A DNA stretch of 12,119 nt from contig CAZJKT010000023.1 of the NCBI GenBank assembly GCA_964547015.1, forward strand, positions 1 through 12,119. The letters are read 5' to 3'. The position numbers and the translations under genes were made by a program. The notes beneath the pieces are model-generated. The model saw only the letters and a list, made by a program, of their open reading frames with translations, searched no databases and was not told the DNA's origin. This document shows positions 6,838 to 12,119 of this stretch, in pieces. Positions within the stretch are counted from its first letter, which is position 1. Every line of letters starts with the position of its first letter. The stretch is from JAFGCN01 sp964547015. Its GTDB lineage: Archaea > Aenigmatarchaeota > Aenigmatarchaeia > QMZS01.

Positions 6838-9291
6838 CTACCCGCCAATATCAAGCTTCTCCTTCCTGTCCGCCAGCTTTATCCCAACAACTGACGACTC
6901 ACCATTCTCTGAAATCACACCATAAACCTGGCTGCTTTTTGAAATCGTAACCTCATTGTGGGTAATAATTATATACTGCTGCTCATCTGTAAACTCATGA
7001 ATAATATCTATCACCTTCCTTGTGTTTTCCCTATCAAGCGCCGCATCAATCTCATCCAAAAGGCAAAAACAGCTTGGCTTGCACCTCTGAATTGCAAGAA
7101 GGAAGGCAATCGCAGTTATGGTCTTTTCTCCTCCCGAAAGCGAATCAATCCCAAGAAGCCGCTTTCCTTTGGGCTTTGCCTTAATCAAAAGCCCCGAATA
7201 AACATTATCCTCTTCTTCAAGGGTAATATAGCCTTCGCCCTCCGTGAACTTCTCATATATATCCCTAAACATTGTGTCCACAGAGTGGAAGAGCTCCATA
7301 AAAGCGTCTTTTCTCCTCCCCTCAATTTCCTGCACAACCCTCTCTATCGCATACTGCTCTTCAGTTATTTTTTCAACCTTTTCTCTCAAGTCCTCATATT
7401 CATACCTATATTTTTCAAAATCCTCAACAGCCTTCATGTTAAGGGGCCCCAATCCGCTCATCTCCCTTGTGTACTGGATAACCTGCTCCTTTAAGTCCTG
7501 AATATCTCCCTCTTCAACTTCATCAAAAAGCTCAAGCTCTGAGAGCTCATCCTGGCAGTTTTTTATCTCAACCTCAAGCCTTGCAAGCTTTATATTTTCC
7601 TGAGACATATCGCTTTGTACCCTAAGTTTTCTTTCATATGCCTTTCGCCTCCTCTCACTAATTTCCCTTATTTTCTGCTCAGTTTCCTCAATCTTTTGGC
7701 TGTAGCCCGAATATTCTCCCTTAATCTCATTTCTTGACTTGGAAACTTCCTTTAGCTCAGCCTCAAGCTCCAAAAGCTCTTCTTTTAGCTTTCGGTTTTC
7801 CGCTTCAAGGGTCTCAATCTCCCTCTGAGGCTTTCCGGAATCCATCTTTTGCTCCTTGTAGCCGCCAAGCACCGCTCCGCTTCTCTCAATTAAGGCTCCA
7901 TCAAGTGTTACCAGCCGATACCGGTTGACAAATGCCTTTGCATTTCTTATAGTGTCCACAACAATGGTTGAGCCAAGCAAAAACTCCACTGCGCTGTTGA
8001 ATTTGGGCTCATATTTTACAAGCTCTATTGCCACTCCAACAACACCCTCGCCTTTTGGCTTTTGCGCCAATCCGCCCTGTATTTTGTCAAGGGGAAGGAA
8101 TTTAGCTGTCCCTATCCGGTTTTCCTTTAAGTATTTTATCAGGTTATCGGTTCGGCTTATAGTGTCTACAATTATATTATTTTTGGATGTTGAAAGGGCG
8201 GCATCAATCGCTTCCCGGTATTGCGGGCTGCAGGATATTATCTGGTCGGGCGTTCCCAAAACCCCTTCTTTTCCCAAAAGGAATTTTACTGATTTTGGCT
8301 TATCCACCTCCTCAATCCTCTCTATAAATGACCTCAGCCTTTCAATTTCGCGCTCGTTTCCCCTAAGCCTTCCCTCTTTTGTGATAATCCTGCTTTTTAT
8401 TTTCTCCTGCTTTTCTATCACCTCCACCTCCTTGCTCCCCTTAAAGACATTTTTTGTCATGCTTTTTATCTCGTCCTCAAGGGATTCCATCTGGCGGTCA
8501 TATTGCCCAAGCTCTTGCTCAACATTTGAGAGCTTTCCTGAGAACTCCGAGCCTTTCTCGGATATTTGGGATTTTCTCTCAAGGCAGTCGTCGAGCTTCT
8601 TTTTTGATATTGAAAACTTAAGGCGCTTCACCTTATTGTTGAGCCGCTCGTAGTCCTCAACTTTCCGCTTTTCCTCAGAGATGTTTGTGAATATTTTCTC
8701 CTTCTCCCCTAAAAGCAGTTTTTGCTCTTTTAATATCAGGTTTACCTTTTCAAGCTCGGCCTCGCTTTTCTTTTTCTTCTCATCAAACTCAGCCAATCCC
8801 GCAAGCTCGTCAATTACTTTCCGTCTCTCAATAGGCGTCATCTCTATCACCCTCATAACATCGCCCTGAGCTACAATATTGAGGCCTTCAGGGGAAATTC
8901 TCGCCTCGCGCAAAAGGTCTAAAATCCTTTGCCGGGTCTCTATTTTGCCGTTGAGCTTATAAGTGGACTGCCCATTGGGGTTGACCTGCCGAAAAACCGA
9001 GATATTGTCCGAATCCATTGGAATGCCCCTATCTTTATTCTCAAAATCAAGCTGGACTTTGGCGCACTTTGACTGGCCGACATCGCTTTTAAAAATAACA
9101 TCCTCCATCTTATCTGCCCGAAGAACTTTTGCCGAAGACCTTCCAAGAACAAAGGAGAAAGCATCCAATAGGTTGCTTTTGCCCGAACCGTTAGCCCCCG
9201 CAATGCAGGTTATTCCCGGCCCGATATCCAGAGAAATCTTATTTTTGAAGGACTTAAAACCCTGGACGGTGAGCTTTGCCAAAGAGACCAT
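6838..9291 (-). CDS. smc: SMC chromosome-organising ATPase with short coiled-coil arms
   Basis: 817 residues. SMC dimers organise and help segregate the chromosome with ATP-driven head engagement. The N-terminal head has Walker A GANGSGKS (32-39) and the Q-loop glutamine Q142 in IVAQGDV. The N-terminal coiled coil spans about 170-335. The hinge spans about 338-478, beginning GVLGTPDQII and ending SGAVLGGYKE. The C-terminal coil spans about 480-660 and includes the conserved GPLNMKAVEDFE (615-626). The C-terminal head has the signature LSGGE (718-722) and Walker B CLLDEIDAALD with D746 and E747, then the ITHNE switch region (776-780). All catalytic parts are intact and in order. Typical prokaryotic SMCs are about 1150-1200 residues, so each arm has lost roughly half its usual length while heads and hinge are normal. 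No ScpA or ScpB gene is adjacent. The AT-rich segment at about 9307-9320 may hold its promoter. Confidence 0.96.
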   Translation of the reverse strand: MVSLAKLTVQGFKSFKNKISLDIGPGITCIAGANGSGKSNLLDAFSFVLGRSSAKVLRADKMEDVIFKSDVGQSKCAKVQLDFENKDRGIPMDSDNISVFRQVNPNGQSTYKLNGKIETRQRILDLLREARISPEGLNIVAQGDVMRVIEMTPIERRKVIDELAGLAEFDEKKKKSEAELEKVNLILKEQKLLLGEKEKIFTNISEEKRKVEDYERLNNKVKRLKFSISKKKLDDCLERKSQISEKGSEFSGKLSNVEQELGQYDRQMESLEDEIKSMTKNVFKGSKEVEVIEKQEKIKSRIITKEGRLRGNEREIERLRSFIERIEEVDKPKSVKFLLGKEGVLGTPDQIISCSPQYREAIDAALSTSKNNIIVDTISRTDNLIKYLKENRIGTAKFLPLDKIQGGLAQKPKGEGVVGVAIELVKYEPKFNSAVEFLLGSTIVVDTIRNAKAFVNRYRLVTLDGALIERSGAVLGGYKEQKMDSGKPQREIETLEAENRKLKEELLELEAELKEVSKSRNEIKGEYSGYSQKIEETEQKIREISERRRKAYERKLRVQSDMSQENIKLARLEVEIKNCQDELSELELFDEVEEGDIQDLKEQVIQYTREMSGLGPLNMKAVEDFEKYRYEYEDLREKVEKITEEQYAIERVVQEIEGRRKDAFMELFHSVDTMFRDIYEKFTEGEGYITLEEEDNVYSGLLIKAKPKGKRLLGIDSLSGGEKTITAIAFLLAIQRCKPSCFCLLDEIDAALDRENTRKVIDIIHEFTDEQQYIIITHNEVTISKSSQVYGVISENGESSVVGIKLADRKEKLDIGG

Positions 9292-9451
9292 AATAGAGTT
9301 GGATTTGAATTTTTAATTATCCCAAACTATGTCTTTCTTTTGCCTTCCCTTTAGGGTTTTTTGCCGCCTAAATTAAAAACCTCACTTCTTCAGGAAATCT
9401 GAATTCTATCTGAGCTTTTTCCCGCCTATTATTCCCCGGATACAGTATATT

Positions 9452-10468
9452 ATGAAAGAAGCGCTTTTTTACTCAAAGCTTGAGGGAGGGAAAGTCCGAT
9501 GCCTTTTGTGCGCGCGGCGGTGCTTTATTAATCCCGGAAAAGCCGGGCTCTGCAAAGCCCGAAAAAATATCGGCGGGACACTTTATGCCCTGACTTACGG
9601 CAAGCCCTGCGCAATTTCAACAGACCCAATAGAGAAAAAGCCCCTTTTCCACTTCCTTCCGGGGACTTTTGCGCTTTCGATATCTGCCCGCGGATGCAAC
9701 TTTCGCTGCAAGTTCTGCCAGAATTATGCCATTTCCCAGATTGAAGATGATAGCCCCCTGCTTCAGGCCGAAGAGATGCGCGACCATAGAAAAGTCAGCC
9801 CTTCAGAAATAGTAAAGGCCGCAAAAAAAGAGGGCGCCGCATCTATTGCCTATACCTACACCGAACCGACAGTATTTTATGAGTATGCCCTTGAAATAAT
9901 GAAGCTTGCAAAGGCGGAGGGCCTAAAAAACATCTGGGTGACTAACGGCTACATTAATAAAGAGCCCTTGAGAAAAATGGCAAAATACCTTGATGCCGTA
10001 AATATTGACATAAAGGGAAACGAAGCGGTCTATAAAAGCCTTTGCCTTGCTTCCCAAAAGCCTGTCCTCTCCACCCTAAAGGAATTCAAAAAGCAGGGGA
10101 TCTGGATTGAGCTTACAATTCTTGTTATTCCGGGCCATAATGATTCTCCTAAATGGGTAGAAGAAATCTGCCGATGGATTGCAGAAAATCTCGGGGAACA
10201 AACCCCTCTGCACCTCTCAAGGTTTTTCCCAAGCTACAGAATGGGATATGTAGAGCCGACACCTCTTGCCACCCTCGAAAGCCTTCACGGAATTGCAAAA
10301 AAAAGCCTGAAATATGTTTATATCGGAAATCTCCCTCTGGAAGACTATGAAACTACATACTGCGCAAGATGCGGCCATCCTGTGATTAAGAGGTCGGGCT
10401 ATAAAATTTACTTCAAAAATCCTTCCTGCCCGAAGTGCGGCGAAAAGATAGAGGGGGCATATTTGTAG
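9452..10468 (+). CDS. amrS: AmmeMemoRadiSam system radical SAM enzyme
   Basis: 338 residues. A radical SAM protein related to pyruvate formate-lyase activating enzymes, usually linked in genomes to MEMO1-like and AMMECR1-like proteins; neither partner is visible in this window. The N-terminus has four cysteines (C17, C20, C24, C34; CLLCARRC then GLC) that probably bind metal. The radical SAM cluster motif CNFRCKFC supplies C82, C86 and C89 for the 4Fe-4S cluster. The TEPT element near 147-150 and the strand-rich TIM-barrel core (NGYINKEPL, VNIDIKG, IPGHND) follow the family. The C-terminus is a zinc ribbon with C304, C307, C326 and C329. The length matches the family (about 330-340). It is transcribed alone, divergent from smc with a 160-nt gap, and ends 187 nt before a convergent zinc-ribbon gene. 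The native reaction is not stated here because the sequence does not determine it. Confidence 0.93.
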   Translation: MKEALFYSKLEGGKVRCLLCARRCFINPGKAGLCKARKNIGGTLYALTYGKPCAISTDPIEKKPLFHFLPGTFALSISARGCNFRCKFCQNYAISQIEDDSPLLQAEEMRDHRKVSPSEIVKAAKKEGAASIAYTYTEPTVFYEYALEIMKLAKAEGLKNIWVTNGYINKEPLRKMAKYLDAVNIDIKGNEAVYKSLCLASQKPVLSTLKEFKKQGIWIELTILVIPGHNDSPKWVEEICRWIAENLGEQTPLHLSRFFPSYRMGYVEPTPLATLESLHGIAKKSLKYVYIGNLPLEDYETTYCARCGHPVIKRSGYKIYFKNPSCPKCGEKIEGAYL

Positions 10469-10531
10469 AATCGGCGGCGCAGAAGGCAGAGCCACCGGGC
10501 AAAAGAGCAAGACCTAAAAAACAGCAAAAAA

Positions 10532-10556
10532 GGGCTAAAAGGCAAGGATTGCCTTT
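10532..10556 (+). other. First of two related hairpins downstream of amrS
   Basis: AAAGGCAAGGATTGCCTTT at 10538-10556 is a perfect 8-bp stem with a GGA loop, preceded by GGGCT at 10532-10536. It is 70 nt past the amrS stop with no T-run immediately after, so it is not a classic terminator. It resembles the hairpin at 10614-10634. Confidence 0.5.
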
Positions 10557-10606
10557 GTGAAATCCTCTGCAAAATCAGGCATTTTGAAAAAATTTTTGGG
10601 TAGTTT

Positions 10607-10653
10607 GGGCTGAATGAAAGGCTATGCCTTTCATCTGCATTTTTAATCTTTTT
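10607..10653 (+). terminator. Hairpin plus T-runs between amrS and zinc-ribbon gene
   Basis: ATGAAAGGC (10614-10622) and GCCTTTCAT (10626-10634) form a perfect 9-bp stem around a TAT loop. T5 runs follow at 10639-10643 and 10648-10652, reaching the stop of the convergent gene at 10655. This would terminate plus-strand transcription from amrS. On the opposite strand, the AAAAATTTTT stretch near 10590-10600 gives a T-rich tract beyond the same stem, so it could act in both directions. GGGCT precedes it, as in the hairpin at 10532-10556. Confidence 0.55.
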
Positions 10654-10654
10654 C

Positions 10655-10834
10655 CTAGTTGTCCTCAAATATGCCGTCAAAGTCCTGGAAAGGGACTTTT
10701 CCCGCGAAAGGCTCCTGCACGATGCCAAACTTTGAAAATACTGTTTCGCAGCTTACGCATTTTAGGAAAGGGCCATCTTTTACGCCGCTTATTCCGCATA
10801 CCGGACAACGCTCTTCTCCAAACATTAGGAACAT
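10655..10834 (-). CDS. Tiny zinc-ribbon protein, function unknown
   Basis: 59 residues from ATG 10834 (or 56 from ATG 10825). The sequence has CPVCG, then about twelve residues, then CVSCETVF, a CxxC...CxxC zinc ribbon in the first half, followed by an acidic, aromatic tail (KVPFQDFDGIFEDN). A longer reading frame from 10975 exists, but its extra N-terminus is unlike a protein fold. A TATA-like TTTTATATTA at 10855-10864 (read on the minus strand) is centred about 26 nt before 10834, the exact spacing for a leaderless transcript, which decides this start. It is convergent with amrS and follows the peptidase gene on the same strand with a 185-nt gap. Such small ribbons occur as transcription or RNA-associated factors in archaea, but no specific role can be assigned. 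Confidence 0.65.
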   Translation of the reverse strand: MFLMFGEERCPVCGISGVKDGPFLKCVSCETVFSKFGIVQEPFAGKVPFQDFDGIFEDN

Positions 10835-10852
10835 ATTAATACTTCCCGGAAA

Positions 10853-10866
10853 AATAATATAAAATT
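10853..10866 (-). promoter_or_regulatory. TATA box for zinc-ribbon gene
   Basis: TTTTATATTA on the minus strand (10855-10864) lies about 26 nt before ATG 10834. The rest of the 10835-11019 gap is AT-rich and shows only a 4-bp GCAG/CTGC stem near 10870-10881; no RNA gene or ORF with protein-like content was seen there. Confidence 0.5.
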
Positions 10867-11019
10867 TCAGCAGGTTTCTGCAATAGTCGATAAATGGAGT
10901 TTTTATGGAGCAACAATACCTTTGCCTTTCTGCCCCCCATGAATTTTTTAAGAATATATCCCTAAATTCTACCAATATTCTTTATAGTTACGGGCTTTAT
11001 TTGAAATTATACTCTATTA

Positions 11020-12119
11020 CTATTTAAATTTAGAGATGGTGAAATTATCAAGTATAACCCGCCATGCTGCCGTTATATCATTCACCGTTCGATAATTCTT
11101 ATTTTCTAGTTGAGGCTCAGGAACATGAACGAAAACTACAGTACGTAAGGGATAATTATAAAGAGACTTATAATATATATAATTACAAAGATACATATTG
11201 GTATTTAATTCTCTTTCTAAAACTTGTGCATTAAAACCATTCTCCAGCAAAGCGTCTCTTAATAAATAAACATCGAAATTAGAGTATAACCATTGGTTTG
11301 CTCCTGATTCAATTTCCCCTTCCTTCAAAACACCATTATTATCCGGACCCCACATATAATTCTGAGCCCTCCTTTCTAAGGTCACAATATCCGACCCGGG
11401 TGCTACCCCCGAACTAAATATATAATGGGGCCTAATATATTCAATTTCTGTTTTGAAATTTTCATAACTACCTGACCACTCTACAGGTAATTGGCGTGAC
11501 TTAATTAGCCAACCATTTATTATTTCTCCATCAAGAATATTTATAGCTCCCCAAGAAGGATTTTCTTCAATCTCTGCCAAACCAAATGATCCATAACCGG
11601 TAAGTAGAATTGTTAATTCTATATCTAATTCATCTCCATCTTTGGTGCAGGTCTCGTCAAACTCACATCTGCACCCTCGACCGAGTATACCTTTAGAAAC
11701 ACATCTTTGATTATCATTGCAAGTTTCCTCCCCACAAACACCACCACAAAAGGTTGTTGCACAGGCAGAGTCCCAAGCCACCCCTATCCCCCTTCCAATT
11801 TTGGGTCGGTATATTTCAGGAAGGCAACCTTTTCTAATTATTTCCTCAAAATCATTTTCTCCAAATTCACTGTTAAGCGCTTCATCAGACCCTATCTTAC
11901 CTACAAAGTATTCAGCGAGTTCATCCATAGATAATTCAGGATACTGTTTTTCACACATATCGTTAAATTCGGGGTTAGTCCTGTAACAAAAATAACCGGG
12001 GCCACAATCCGGATCTATCCAACAGGCCTCCTCTTGCAAGTGCTCCATCCCTCTCTTATTGCAACACCTCACGCTACCAAAATACTTGGATGCCCCAGCT
12101 ACATCAATCTCGTCATCTT
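11020..12119 (-). CDS. Cysteine-rich protein with C-terminal pyroglutamyl-peptidase I domain, 5' end cut by window edge
   Basis: The frame stays open from the stop at 11020 to the window edge at 12119. An apparent GTG start at 12072 is therefore probably internal, because the 15 codons before it continue in frame without a stop. Numbering from that GTG, residues 1-145 hold many cysteines (CC, CWIDPDC, CGPGYFC, TTFCGGVCGEETC, CRCEFDETC), typical of disulfide-bonded modules. Residues 152-325 match pyrrolidone-carboxylate peptidase (family C15): LLTGYGSFG at the start, SSGVAPGSD, then the catalytic triad E233 (TLERRAQN), C296 (MYLCNY) and H316 (VFVHVPEPQ). The known enzyme removes N-terminal pyroglutamate, is cytosolic and is about 200-215 residues without such an extension. 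The codons look more AT-rich than in smc or amrS. The missing N-terminus should show whether a signal peptide or membrane anchor is present. Confidence 0.82.
   Translation of the reverse strand, partial: DDEIDVAGASKYFGSVRCCNKRGMEHLQEEACWIDPDCGPGYFCYRTNPEFNDMCEKQYPELSMDELAEYFVGKIGSDEALNSEFGENDFEEIIRKGCLPEIYRPKIGRGIGVAWDSACATTFCGGVCGEETCNDNQRCVSKGILGRGCRCEFDETCTKDGDELDIELTILLTGYGSFGLAEIEENPSWGAINILDGEIINGWLIKSRQLPVEWSGSYENFKTEIEYIRPHYIFSSGVAPGSDIVTLERRAQNYMWGPDNNGVLKEGEIESGANQWLYSNFDVYLLRDALLENGFNAQVLERELNTNMYLCNYIYYKSLYNYPLRTVVFVHVPEPQLENKNYRTVNDITAAWRVILDNFTISKFK

Noticed and set aside
7925..8653. 242-codon plus-strand open frame opposite smc
   Set aside because: Ser/Phe/Leu-rich composition is the antisense of coiled-coil and hinge codons; the SMC frame is continuous and fully motif-supported.
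9340..9366. CCCTTTAGGG followed by T6 as a terminator
   Set aside because: The stem is 3-4 bp with almost no loop, and no plus-strand gene ends upstream; it lies between two divergent genes.

Overview
The window looks like chromosomal DNA from an archaeon, most likely a DPANN-type or similarly streamlined lineage. The evidence is: a TGS-domain GTPase with an archaeal-type N-terminus; an SMC ATPase; an AmrS-type radical SAM enzyme; AT-rich TATA-like boxes about 25 nt before several start codons, as expected for leaderless transcripts; and large disulfide-rich exported proteins beside a type IV pilin-like N-terminus. The lineage is inferred from gene types, since there is no rRNA marker here. 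I found no mobile element, CRISPR array, tRNA or rRNA, and no gene-free gap exceeds 300 bases.

Layout: 1-921 (minus) is a family II Mn-dependent inorganic pyrophosphatase that runs off the left edge just short of its C-terminus. 959-4402 (minus) encodes a very large, cysteine-rich exported protein with a signal peptide. 4497-4973 (minus) encodes a small membrane-anchored, pilin-like cysteine-rich protein. These three genes share a strand and have short gaps. Divergent from them, 5020-5760 (plus) is an AlkA-like HhH-GPD DNA glycosylase, then 5916-6776 (plus) a TGS GTPase with altered G motifs. 6838-9291 (minus) is an unusually short SMC. 9452-10468 (plus) is AmrS. After a 190-nt spacer with two related hairpins come a tiny zinc-ribbon protein (10655-10834, minus) and, from 11020 past the right edge, a cysteine-rich protein (minus) fused to a pyroglutamyl-peptidase I domain.

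Two themes stand out. One is housekeeping: pyrophosphate removal, base excision repair, chromosome organisation, ribosome-associated GTPase and the AmmeMemoRadiSam enzyme. The other is a cell-surface set: the pilin-like anchor, the giant Cys-rich protein and the Cys-rich peptidase, which share short CxxDxDC-type modules. The peptidase fusion, with all three catalytic residues retained but preceded by a disulfide-type region, is the strongest candidate for something undescribed.
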